NCBI GenBank assembly: GCA_963920665.1
Contig: OY987265.1
Location: 29,331,001-29,395,000 of the forward strand
DNA from: Straminergon stramineum
Taxonomy: Eukaryota; Streptophyta; Bryopsida; Hypnales; Calliergonaceae
Direction of reading: 5' to 3'
Length of the DNA: 64,000 nt
This document shows, piece after piece, positions 50,069-60,739 of this stretch. The notes under the pieces were generated by a model. That model was not told where the DNA came from. It saw only the letters and a program-made list of their open reading frames with translations, and did no database searches. Within the stretch, counting starts at the first letter, position 1. The number at the start of each line of letters is the position of its first letter. Made by a program: the position numbers and the translations under genes.

Positions 50069-50724
50069 GGTGGGTACCCCCCAAACCACCACTAATTGTT
50101 ACTGTGATTAATTACTATTATTAGACTGTAAAAAATTATATTTTCTTATTGGCAAGTGAAAGGAGGTTCCAACGTACCAAAGAACAAGACATTTGGATTT
50201 TGTATGCAAAAGTTATGAAGGAGCAAAGTGTGGTTCTAAAAGCATTTCTTCCACGTAGGTATAGTAGAACCATCCATTACCACCCACTTAAGCATTATGT
50301 GCATGATTTCAAGTAGTAGAAGGCATTGCTAATTTTTTGCCATGTAGAGAGATAGAAATGATGGGCGTTGTCAAATTTTCATAATTTTTTTCCTTAAATT
50401 CAAATTGTTATGAATTTTAGAAGCCATAAGTTGGCCTATATCCATCCCCAACACATAGATTCTTCCATTAGTGATCATCTAAAGACCAATTTTTTCTCTT
50501 AGAATGAAGCACATGTGTTATAACAATGATGGCTAGAAGATGGTTGGAAACCAAGAAACTAATGGTTAGAAATCAAGTGTCTCTTTGTTGAATTTCTCAT
50601 TACCTATATATTGTCCATAGGACTTGGCTAGTAATAGGTGGTTCTACCATACATAATTGATTTTGGAGATGTACACAAAGTGAAGACATCGGTTTAGGGT
50701 CATTGACATAGTTGGGGGTGCCCA
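50069..50724 (+). mobile_element. GGTGGGCACCCC-family element, copy 3, interrupted
   Basis: The left end GGTGGGTACCCCCCAAACC is inverted at the right end as TTGGGGGTGCCCA. Family blocks GAAAGGAGGTTCCAACGTAC (50159) and ATTGATTTTGGAGATGTACA (50659) are separated by about 0.4 kb of foreign sequence. This copy is therefore also interrupted, at a different point from copy 2. Confidence 0.65.
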
Positions 50725-51651
50725 TAATATTAGCAACTGAGCAATTTACCATTATAAACCAAACATTATTTTTACTAATCTTTGGGAAGTGAAGGATCCA
50801 CGAAGGTTGCAATGCATTTGTTTTTTGTGTGCATTATTTGAACAAGTTATGACTTTTCAAAGTACTATGTCTAAGTGTACTCAAAACCAACACTAGACTC
50901 TCCTAGACTCTTGTGTTTTGATTGAGTGCATCTTGTATCATCAATGTCTAGTGTATTGTGTTTCTTTTTTGGTTCAAATGTTCATGTTGCATTTTAGGGA
51001 GTGATGATAATCGGGGTGTGAATACCTAAGAGTGACCAACTATAGATTCATCAATAGAAAGGTATGTGCACCTGTAATCAATTGATTCTATAAATGCCCA
51101 TTTAAATGATTTTGTTGTTGCAAAGAGAGAGACAAATAGAGTTGGTAGGAGAAAGAATGTAAATTTCAAGTATTTTAGTTAGAATAAATTATGGCTTGAG
51201 AAGAATCTAGATACAAGATCTTCATTTTTTTGCAAGTTTTCTTTTTCTTCTCATTTTTATATAAACTAATTTAGAACCTTGCACCATATTTATGAAGCTC
51301 TCACTGACCAAGTAAATCACTTCACTAAAGATTGTACAAAAGTTACTTTTTCAGCACACTTGGATGTTGTTCATTCTTTGGGTGGAGCTTCTAGAGTAAG
51401 ATATCATCATCCACCTAATAAGTGTAGGCTCTCTCTACATGATTAAAATACACCTATTAAGAAGATGGAAATCCTCTTGATAAGCCATGCTTCTATCCAT
51501 TGTGGTGCAAAGAGGCACAAGGTAGACAAAAGTTTGCCCCATTCTTTCCTTTAGGTAGATGTAATGAATCCTTGTCCGTTAAAAGTCGTAGAAAGAACAT
51601 GAAATATAGAATATCCTTCTTTGAAGGAAGACAACAATATAATTTTTTTGG

Positions 51652-51703
<52 letters not shown>

Positions 51704-52271
51704 TTAATATGGCAATCGACTATAGGATTGGGAAGCTAGTTTTGCTATTTTAAACTTTTTTGATCCCTATTGATCCATTTGAGTTCTGTAATTTACTATA
51801 ATAATAAAGATTTGGAAAATTCTAAATCCAAATTGAAATGGAATTAGTAAGAAGTTTCTCTAAAAAAACTCAAATTTCTATAGCCTAATTACTAGTCTTT
51901 AGTCTAGGTGAAGTCACTTTCTAGTGACAAATTACCCAAAACATTTATACTGGACAGTGGAGCTAGTTTGTTTTTTAAGGCACACTTTTTTTGCCAATTG
52001 GATGTTTTTTGTGAAGGAAATTTTCATTTTTTGGAGGTCAAAAAAGCCAAATTATTATTGTCTTTTAAGAGTAGTAGTTAGATTTTACCCTAGTATCATC
52101 TATATTGAATAGGGATATTAAGGGGACCAAAACATTAAAGGGATTGATTACAGAAAACTATAGATGTTTGAAATATGGTGTACATCCTTTGGACACTTCA
52201 ATAACTATTGATGTACAATGAAGGTAGATATTTATATAGTGTGAAATGTTGATTAATTAGTATGGGTCCCA
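50725..52271. other. Spacer with a (TA)n microsatellite
   Basis: No gene. The simple repeat is listed separately. The 79-codon plus-strand frame that crosses it is a by-product of the TA run. Confidence 0.45.
51655..51701. repeat. (TA)n microsatellite, about 23 units
   Basis: An uninterrupted alternation of T and A over 47 bp. It is a candidate length-polymorphic marker. Confidence 0.95.
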
Positions 52272-53242
52272 TTAACCCCTCATTGCCCAAGGACTGAACA
52301 AGTCCAAAAACAACATTTCTTTTGAAGTATTATAGATATAATTTTCACTAAGTTATAGAGATCTCAACTATACAATCTTGTAGTGAACTTGTTGTAGATT
52401 ACATGCACCAAACTGGGTGTCATTTGACCGCATAGATTGCAAGATTGTAATGTTTTAGTGTTGAAAAAGGATGTTGAATTTTTCCTAAAAATACATTTGG
52501 AGGCGAAATTTGGTTTCTAAATCTACTCAAATGAAGAAACTTTAAGCTATAAAGTGATTCAAAATTATCATAAAAACACATTGATGAAAAAAAAAGATCA
52601 TTCAATTGACTCATTGTGTCTGCAAAATGACTTTGAAATATAAAAAAATAGCAAGAAAAGTTGCAAAAAATACATTAAAAACTGAACCTCCTTCTACTAA
52701 AATACTTCTCAATAACTCATAACTTCTTGGATTGATATGAAATTTTATGCACACAAACTAGACTAGTATGCGCAACTTTTCAAATATTTTTTTTATTGAA
52801 AACTAACATCGTAAGAAGAAGAAACAAGCCACCGAAGTTCACTATAATCCAAAAATGTTGGGATTTTGAACTTTGAATTGCTCTCAAACATTCAAAACAA
52901 CCTAGATGGACATGGAAATTCTACCACAATAACTAGACTTCAAGGGGAACATAACCAACAAATTTTATTGAAAATGAACTTTGGATGAAGGAGATACAAG
53001 CCCCCAAAGTTGCAATGATCAAATGCAGTTTGTTGAACTCAAATTGAACTTGTGAACTTCAATTGGTTTCCAAAAATTCATAAAAATCTTGGATTGCTCT
53101 GAAAATTTTACCACACAAACTAGAAGAGAGAGCGCAAAATTTACAACAAGTTTTATTGAATTCGGACTTCAGATGCAAAAGTTACAACACTTTTAATTTG
53201 ACCTGAGGACACTTTTGGTCCCCTTGGGCAGTGAGGGGTTAA
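52272..53242 (+). mobile_element. TTAA-bounded element with long inverted repeats, 971 bp
   Basis: Perfect TTAA lies on both sides. The left arm CCCCTCATTGCCCAAGG and the right arm (other strand) CCCCTCACTGCCCAAGG differ at one position over 17 bp, with weaker pairing beyond. This is the best-preserved pair of termini in the window. The interior is AT-rich and non-coding, and differs from the A-E group. It is a sister subfamily. Confidence 0.8.
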
Positions 53243-54255
53243 TACCCCTATTCAGTGTAGTTATGATATATGGATATCACCAAGTATCACATGAGTTTTG
53301 AAGAAAAAAATTGGCTCCTTCTCCAAATGGAGGAGAAACCCACTGGTAAAAAAATAAAAAAAGTAAAAAAAATAAAAACATTGAGTGTAGCTGTCAGGAA
53401 TCTTGACCAGGGAGCAGACAAAATCAACAGACTCAAAAGAGCTCGGACGCTCCACAAGGTTAGGGGGAACAGCCAATGAGAGGGCCTCATGGTCCCTATG
53501 ACGTGGCAAACTTTCTAAATACGTGTCGGCCTCTCCAATGTCCGGGAAGAACCGGTGGCTAGTTCAAAGTTAGCCGGTGGAATTGATAAAAAAACCGGTT
53601 GCAATTTGAAAACATCAGCTAAAGCCTGGTGGAAAAAACCAAAAAAATTCAATTTTGAATGGGAAATAGAGAAAATAACCGGACCCTATACTTGAAAAAA
53701 CGGTTCCATGTGGGAACTGTAAGAAAATAGCCAGTAAAACTCAAAAAACTTCCCGAATGTTAGGCCTCTCAAGTGCACCTCCCACCCTGTCTGTAGCTCC
53801 CAGGGATTTATTTGGTTAATGTTATTTAGAACTAACTTACTAGTAGTATGCCCTGTGCCGTTTGCCACAGTTGAAATAGAAGCGAAAGTAATTTTTAATT
53901 TTTAATTCATAGAAACTTTGAAATTCAATAACTTTCACACCATAGGTCCAAAGCCACATAACAAAGCCTGTGCACCTCTCTTCACTAAGGGCTTTCCAAA
54001 GATACCAAGAATGCAACTAACTTAGGGGACTTACGGTCCAAGAGATCTCAATGAAACAAATAAAATAAACAAAGCAAAACAAATAGTTCAACTTAAGGTA
54101 TGAATTGAAAATTTGGTTACAATTTTTATGGTAGTCCTTGTTGGGCTTTAAAGGAAATATTCCAAGATATTTCTAGTTGTGTAGCAAGTTGCTACGTTTG
54201 ATTCATTTTGACTTCTTTTGATACAAATTTGCTAATTGTCCTTCAATCCTCTAAA
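53243..54255. other. Spacer, nothing recognised
   Basis: Slightly GC-richer between 53390 and 53830, with several AACCGG words. 53900-54060 resembles the reverse strand of about 37680-37920 (AACTTTCACACCATAGGTCC, AAAGCCACATAACAAAGCC). There is no gene. Confidence 0.4.
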
Positions 54256-54529
54256 GTGGGTATCCTGAAAACTACCACTTTTTGCTACTATGTCTTGCTA
54301 CTATTATTAAATTGATTGAATATTCATATTTTTTAGTTTGTTGGCAGGCGAAACGAGGTTCCAATGCACCGAAGAACACAACATTATGATACCATATGCA
54401 AAAGTTACGGAGGAACCAAAAGTTTGGTTCTAAAATATTTTCTTCCACGTAGGTACATGATTGATTTTGGAGATGTACACAAAGTGAAGATGGCAATTTG
54501 GGGGCAATGGTGCATTTTGGGTGTCCACC
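54256..54529 (+). mobile_element. GGTGGGCACCCC-family MITE, copy 4, 274 bp
   Basis: The left end GTGGGTATCC is inverted at the right end as GGGTGTCCACC. The interior matches copy 1: TTTTTGCTACTATG, CGAGGTTCCAATGCACCGAA, CATATGCAAAAGTTACGGAG and ATTGATTTTGGAGATGTACA. The length is essentially the same as copy 1, supporting 275 bp as the intact size. Confidence 0.75.
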
Positions 54530-54821
54530 TTAAGTTCTTGACAACCATTTATTATGTGGATGATGAATGCTGTGAAAAATGCACTTTATTCAATTTTTGT
54601 TCATTAAGGAAGCTTTAAGAAAAATCATGTAATATATCAATAGAAAGATGAAAGAATGTTCTGCATGAATTAATGGTATAGTTATGTTGGTGGAAGTTTC
54701 AATAATTTATTGTAAATTTTCAAAAGTAATTCTACTATCTTTAAAAAATTACACTAGACCTTTGGTGTAAGGTTGGAGTCTAGTAGGATTAACTATCTTT
54801 GCCACATTGGACCTGGAACTA

Positions 54822-55408
54822 CTCCCTCTATCTCAAAATAAATACGGACTTTCTTAAAATGGCTAGATTAATGCATGAGTTGTTCCTATTTTAAAGGAAT
54901 TGCATAATTACTATAGCTTCTAATTAATCCTAGTGGGTGTGAAAGAGTGGAAGTCAACAATGAAGTGGCACATGTTGGAAACAAGTGGCAAAATTGACAA
55001 ATTTCCCCCCTTTTTGGAATTGCTCTAGTGCTATTAATTTGGATCATTTTATGATTAACACTAGTGTAGTGAAGTCTAATGATGTCCTTTGTATCCAATT
55101 CCAACATTGTCTTGTGATTAAACTCCACAAAATTCTCAACAAGAGATTTGTTATTAGCAATTATTATACAATTGTGGGTTGATTTCATTACCTTTGGTTG
55201 GTCAGAGGTTGCATTTTGATTCCCTTTATAGTTTGTAGGGATTGGAAATGCTATAAAGTGGTATTTGTGGATTTTTTGCTTCGGGGTGTTTGAATTAGCT
55301 TTAGATGTTGTCGATCAAGTTGTGGAGAGCGGATTTCTTGCACCATATCGAATTTAATATGGGACAAGTATATTTGGAAACCCCGGATTTATTTTGAGAC
55401 ATAGGAAG
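54822..55408 (+). mobile_element. Stowaway-like element (Tc1/mariner), 587 bp
   Basis: It is flanked by TA and begins CTCCCTCTATCTCAAAATAA. The right end on the other strand reads CTTCCTATGTCTCAAAATAA, and both continue into ATCCGG/ATACGG. This is the classic plant Stowaway terminus. The interior shows no transposase; a 100-codon minus-strand frame is not recognisable. It is longer than typical Stowaway MITEs. Confidence 0.8.
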
Positions 55409-56073
55409 TATTTGATAGACCATTTATACAAACTTGAATAATTGAATCAAAAAAATAACCTTTGAAGTAGTTTGAATTCCTAATTATCTCAAGTTTTCAA
55501 AACTTGTAGTTTCATAACATTCTTGAATGGGGAGGGGGGGTCCCTTCATTGTGTCACTATAACAAGAATCATGTATGTTTGTATAGCCTACAATTCATAG
55601 GCAAGTTGGCATTCAATATCTTCTCCAATGTAAAGAGTCTTCACTCAATGGAAGTGAAGGATCCGTACCTTGAAGTTTAAGATTGCTATGTTGACAATTA
55701 GATTAATTCAATTAGAGAATCAACCCAATTTGTGATACAACCTTGCAAATAATGTGCAATATTTCTTTGTTTCTCCATGAGTGAAATTTCATTTGTATTA
55801 CACAAACTTATCTTATTAGTAAATGACTAATATTAGTGTCATTACAAACTTAGTGTAATTTTTTTGATCTTTGTACAATAAAATAATATTTTAGCATTGT
55901 ACTAATGTAAATATATTATAAATAGTTTGACTTTAGTAAATCAATGTCACAAATACTAATAGAAGTGATATTGTCAATTAGACTTATGAAAATAATCATT
56001 TATTCAAAAAAATTGATTCTTAACAAATACTATCTACTATTCATCTTTTAAGGATTTAGGTAGAGGCACTATC
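55409..56073. other. AT-rich spacer, nothing recognised
   Basis: No gene or repeat matched. It ends at the next TTAA terminus. Confidence 0.45.
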
Positions 56074-56270
56074 TTAACTCCTAAAGGACCAAACAATGTT
56101 TTTTTGGTAGTATAGCAATTTTGGGCAACTCAATAAGAATGAAAATATTCACTATATTTTTTGAGTTTTTTTTAATGTGGGGAAGAGGAGTATCTTGATG
56201 CTCCACCAAATTTGTTTGCAAAGAGTTATATGGAAAAATGTCATTTTTGATGGATGGGAGGGGGGGGGGG
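56074..56270 (-). mobile_element. TTAA-element terminal fragment
   Basis: TTAA then CTCCTAAAGGACCAAACAAT, TTTTTTTGGTAGTATAGCAA and TTTTGGGCAACTCAATAAG match the left arm of copy C at 56660. The similarity is lost before the poly-G run at 56258-56275, and no other end is seen. Confidence 0.6.
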
Positions 56271-56539
56271 GGAGGGAATACATGCAAGGTTATTTCTACT
56301 AGAACAAATTTTTTTTAGACACAATGCCTAGGGAGGTGGGGGCAAGGCCTAGGGCAAATTTTCAACCTAAGTTGAAAACATGATGTTTCTAACATTTTGA
56401 TGGGATTTGTAAATTGAAAATGGTGTACAAGGAAGAGGTGGCAAGGAGATGTTTTTTTTCCATGAAATATAATTTAAACCATTATAGTTTGCATCTATTT
56501 GACATACCTTCTGAAAGCTACTTTGTATGTGATGTGATG

Positions 56540-56640
56540 AAAAGACAAGATTTTATACAAGAGGTATGGTAGGAGGTAAAACAACCCATGTGGGATATGT
56601 ACATTAGGATTAGTAAGAGCTCAACCTCGCATAGTTAAGT
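56540..56640 (-). repeat. Inverted part of the 36330 repeat
   Basis: The reverse strand reads GAGCTCTTACTAATCCTAAT then CCCACATGGGTTGTTTTACC and TCCTACCATACC, matching 36530-36600 and 57985-58050. Confidence 0.7.
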
Positions 56641-56659
56641 CAATAGTAGGAATTGTGTT

Positions 56660-57597
56660 TTAGCCCCTAAACACCCAAATTGCATTTTTTGGCAACATAG
56701 TGATTTTGGGCAACTCACTACCAATGGAGTTTTTCTTTTTTTTTTCTTTGAAATTTTCACACAACATGTGCTCGAGGAGTATCTTTAAGGCCCAAAATTT
56801 TTCATAACTTTTGACTTCATGGTTAAAAAGTTATTGCATGATATGTAATTTTCATTGATCTTCGGGCAGCCCAAAAATTTCTTAAAAAAACACTTTTTTA
56901 AGAAATAAAAATCTGAAATTGGTTTTCTAGATTTATATATACATGGAAAGCTTTGAATCATTCCATTTTGATTTATGAGATGAAAGTTATTAGGCGTTTT
57001 AGTTTGTGGGCAATTTTGGATTCTCTACTCTAAAATAAACTTTGAAGTCCTTTATTTCACTCAATTTTCAATATTTAAAAAATAAAATAAAATCATAGGG
57101 TGTGGATTGTTTATTAAAAATTACAACCATTGGGATTGGAATTTTTCAATTCCATAACAAAATTCTTCACAATTTAGTATTTTGAATCATTCTCTACTTC
57201 TTTGTACTTACTTTATTTTTCCTACATGTTGTACAATTTCAAATGATTTGAAAATTTTTTTCAAGCACATAACCAACTTGCCTTGAAGAATGAATCCAAA
57301 GAGTAACCACCATTTTGGAATTTTTTTTCATACAAATGTGGCCTTGTGAAGTACAGCTGCCTGTTTTTTCACAGGGCCAAAAAAAGGATTTTTGCTAATT
57401 CAAACGCTAATATCTTACAATCTACACGGTGGAAAATTCTGAAATTTTTTCGACATCTTTTCAAATAAGTTTAGTATAAGATCTTACGGTTACATGTGTC
57501 CAAAAATGTTTTTTCCCTAAAATTTGGTACTTGTTCTAGAAATGACAGGTTTAGAGCGTTTTTGGTGAAAACATAGTTGAAAACATTTAGGGGTTAA
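56660..57597 (-). mobile_element. TTAA-bounded 0.9-kb element, copy C
   Basis: The left end is TTAG then CCCCTAAACACCC. The right end on the other strand is TTAA then CCCCTAAATGTTTTC, giving a total of 938 bp. Read on the minus strand the interior repeats the copy A/B order: ACAAGTACCAAATTTTAG, GATTGTAAGATATTAGCGTT, CCAAAATGGTGGTTAC and CCAATCCCAATGGTTGT. Non-coding. Confidence 0.75.
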
Positions 57598-57784
57598 TTA
57601 GGATTTCAAACCTCATTTAGGCATACTAGAATAATTTTTTTCCAAATTTTTTGAATTGCATTATTGTGGAAAATCAATCTAAATTTTATCTCCAAGAATC
57701 CTTTTGAGATTTCAAGTCCCAAATCAAAATTTATGAACAAAATTCAAAGAGTATGTTTAAAAATGTCAAAGAGAATGTACCTTC

Positions 57785-58100
57785 CAACCCCTATGTGAAC
57801 TTTGTCCATAACTTTCGATTGGATCCTTGAAATATCAAATGGATTTTTGGAGATGAAATTTAACTTGATTTTCTACAATAATTTACTTCAAAGTTTTTTG
57901 AAAAAAATTACTCTACTATGCCAAAATGAGGTCTGAAATTCTTCTTTAAACACAATTCCCGCTATAACTTGACTTAACTTATGAGTGGTTGAGCTCCTAC
58001 TAATTCTAATTTATATATCCCACATGGGTTGTTTTACCTCCTACCACCCCTCTTGTATAAAGAGCTTGTCTTCTCATCTTTCTCCACACTAATCAAATGG
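57785..58100 (+). repeat. Dispersed repeat, copy 2 (partner 36330-36650)
   Basis: Direct-orientation match to 36330-36650 over about 300 bp with many substitutions. See that entry for the shared blocks. Confidence 0.7.
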
Positions 58101-58198
58101 ATGTTGAAGAATTGTGAGGTATTGGATTGTAATTTTAATTACATTGGGTTTAATATCAAATTTTTAAAATTACATTTCATAGAGCAAGGGAACAACCG

Positions 58199-58312
58199 TT
58201 CATGCTCAAAGGAAACATGGGTGTCAACCAACTTCAAAAGACATGGCAAGTGGCGTTCGTGCTCAAAAGGAACGTGGGTATCAATCAACTTTAGAAGAGA
58301 TGCCAAGTGACA
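58199..58312 (+). repeat. 57-bp tandem duplication
   Basis: Units begin TTCATGCTCAAAGGAAACAT (58199) and TTCGTGCTCAAAAGGAACGT (58256). They agree in most positions through GGCAAGTGGC/GCCAAGTGAC. Confidence 0.8.
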
Positions 58313-58789
58313 TTGCATGGCATGTGTAAAAGTTATGTAATGTCTGTGCTCTATGGATGAATAAGGCATAGTAGACCTTGACCCAGCCTCCTCCTATGCT
58401 AGGTTACCCAATTGTCCTTTAGTTAAGCTTGGGTGTTCCACACTATATATTGATCAAGTTTGCCAAAGCCACAAATTTTGGGTAAAATTTTATTTCCTTT
58501 ATTCTAGGGCTAGGTGAAACCTAAAACTCTACCATTTTGAAGAGATTATTGCATGTGCAAGCCAAAAATTGTTGAAAAACGGCTTTTAAGAGAATTTTCT
58601 TGAAGCTAGTTTCCTAATGGAATTTTTGGGTATATGTTCCCCAATTTGAAATGTTATGAATATTTTTGAATGTGCGGCCAACTCTATCACAAAAAGAAAT
58701 TAGAAAATTTAAGCAAAAAAGAAAATTAACTTGTGTTAAAGCCTCCCCAAATTAGAGCTACCCAGAAGTTGTATGCCCTTGAAAAAGAA

Positions 58790-58990
58790 AATGTTCAAAT
58801 GCTATAATCTTGCAATTTGTACAGTCAAAATCTCCCATTTTTTTACTACAACCTAATGAGTAGTTTACCACTAGATCACATAGTAAGATGCAACAAGATT
58901 TCATTTGCCATTTTGGGGGGCCCTTTGCCATCAAAACAAACCATTTTTAGTATTTTTTGGTGAAACATAGTAAAAAACTATAGGAGTTAA
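58790..58990 (-). mobile_element. TTAA-element fragment abutting another left end
   Basis: On the minus strand, TTAA then CTCCTATAGTTTTTTACTAT and TGTTTCACCAAAAAATAC matches the terminus of copies A-C. The same TTAA (58987-58990) is followed on the plus strand by CCCCTAAAATTTATTG, a second terminus pointing the other way. The internal word CTATAATCTTGCAATTTG also fits the family. Confidence 0.55.
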
Positions 58991-59213
58991 CCCCTAAAAT
59001 TTATTGCAACCCAAAATGAATCACTTCTTCATAGGTTTTTTCTACAAATTTCATGGAATATACCAGAGCTAGAGTGGCAATCAATGCTTTTGTTTTGTAG
59101 TTAAGACTAGGTTAAGAGGATAAAAAAATTACATTAAAAATGAATGAAAATGGTCATTTGGATGGAAATTTTGGTGATGGAAGACAATATTTTAGTCACA
59201 ATTTAGCATTTAA
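58991..59213. other. Interior of an incomplete TTAA element, or spacer
   Basis: It follows the left terminus at 58987. No matching right end was identified, and nothing else is recognised. Confidence 0.3.
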
Positions 59214-59499
59214 GGTAAGGACACCTAAAATTGTCACTTTTTTTAAGGTGAAGAATTTCTATTTTTAGGTTGTCAAACTTTTACATTTTGGGAGTTAGTA
59301 AAGGATAGGAGATTTTGATGCGCAAAATAATACATCATTTGGATACCGTATGCAAGAGTTTTGAAGGGTCAAAGTGTTTCTTGGTAGATGCTCTAAAATA
59401 GTTTCTTCAAGGATAGGTACACACTAATTTAGGAGATGTATTCCTTGTAAGCATCTCATGATATGAAGCTTTTAGTCATTTGTTACATTTGGGTGTCCC
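59214..59499 (+). mobile_element. GGTGGGCACCCC-family MITE, copy 5, decayed
   Basis: The left end GGTAAGGACACCTAAAA and the right end ATTTGGGTGTCCCT are inverted in part. Interior blocks TTTGGATACCGTATGCAAGA, GAAGGGTCAAAGTGTTTC and ATAGGTACACACTAATTTAG then GAGATGTA follow the family order. It is the most diverged copy. Confidence 0.55.
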
Positions 59500-59820
59500 T
59501 ACTCCCTATCTTATAAAAACAAGCAACTACACTATGATTGGCTCTCTCCCCTGTAACATTAACACACTTTTTGAGTAATGTACCTACACTAAATAATGAA
59601 ATTAGGTTGCTTGACATCCCCTCCAAAAAAAATTACTTTACAAACCATGAAAGTTGATAAATACTACTACAAAATATTTCCATTTGTACACATAGAAGTT
59701 TATGAGTCTCCATAACAACAATATCTAATTCAAAAGTAGAGCATTCTTGTACAATACTAATAAATATTTATATAGTGCCAAATGTTGTAAAATTAGTGTG
59801 GGGCAATCAAATTTCATTAT

Positions 59821-60739
59821 TTAATCACTAAATGTATCTGACTAAGTTTTTACTCAAAATACTCCAATTGCTATTTCTAGTGAAAGTACCAAATTTTAGA
59901 AAAAATATATTTTTGGACACATGTAACTGTAAGATATTGTAGTACACTCATTTGAGAAGATGTGGATAAAAATAAAGAAATTTTCACCTTGTAGATTACA
60001 AGATATTAGGGTTTGAATTGAAAAAAGTCCATTTATTGGCCTTGCCAAAAAACGGGAAGTCGCACTTCACAAGGTCACATTTGTATGAAAAAATGTCTGA
60101 AATGGTGGACAGGTGCTTCTTTGGATTCATTCTTCAAGTCAAGTTGGCTATATGCTTGAAAAAAATTTAGATCATTTGAAATTGTACAACATACAATAAG
60201 CAGAAAGAAGTTGAAAACGATTCAAAATACTAAATTATTGAGAATTTAATTATGGAATTGAAAAATTCCAATCCCAATGGTGGTAATGTTGTAATAAACA
60301 ATCTACACCTAATTGTTTTAAATAAAGGACTTCAAAGTTTATTTTAGAGTAATGATTCCATAACTACCCGCAACTACCCTCAAACTAAAACTCCTCATAA
60401 CTTTCATCTCGTTGATCAAAATAGAATGATTAAAAGCTTTCCACATACATATAAATCTAGAAAACCAAATTCGAAATTTTATTTCTGAAAAAAGTGATTT
60501 TTCAAGAATTCTTTTAAGCTGCCCATTTCGCCCCATTGAGCAATGAAAATGACATATCATTCAATAACTTTTTAACCATGAAGTCAAAAGTTATGAAAAT
60601 TGTTGGGCCTTAAAGCTACTCCTCAGGCACATGTTGTGTCAAAATTTCAAAGGAAATAAAAATAAGAACTCCATTCATAGTGAGTTGCCCAACATTGCTA
60701 TGTTACCAAAAAAACGCAGTATGGACATTTATGGGTTAA
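59821..60739 (+). mobile_element. TTAA-bounded 0.9-kb element, copy D
   Basis: The left end is TTAA then TCACTAAATGTATC. The right end on the other strand is TTAA then CCCATAAATGTCC, for a total of 919 bp with TTAA intact on both sides. The interior follows copy A: AAAGTACCAAATTTTAG, GATTACAAGATATTAGGGTT, GTCGCACTTCACAAGGTCAC and CCAATCCCAATGGTGG. Its right edge marks an abrupt change to GC-richer unique DNA belonging to the DUF1442 gene. Confidence 0.75.

Noticed and set aside
51500..51739. 79-codon frame with an Ile-Tyr repeat
   Set aside because: The repeat is a translation of the (TA)n microsatellite.
14261..60739. tRNA, rRNA or organelle-derived insertions
   Set aside because: Looked for cloverleaf T-loop words and for familiar organelle or rRNA sequence while reading. 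None was recognised, though diverged or short pieces could be missed by eye.
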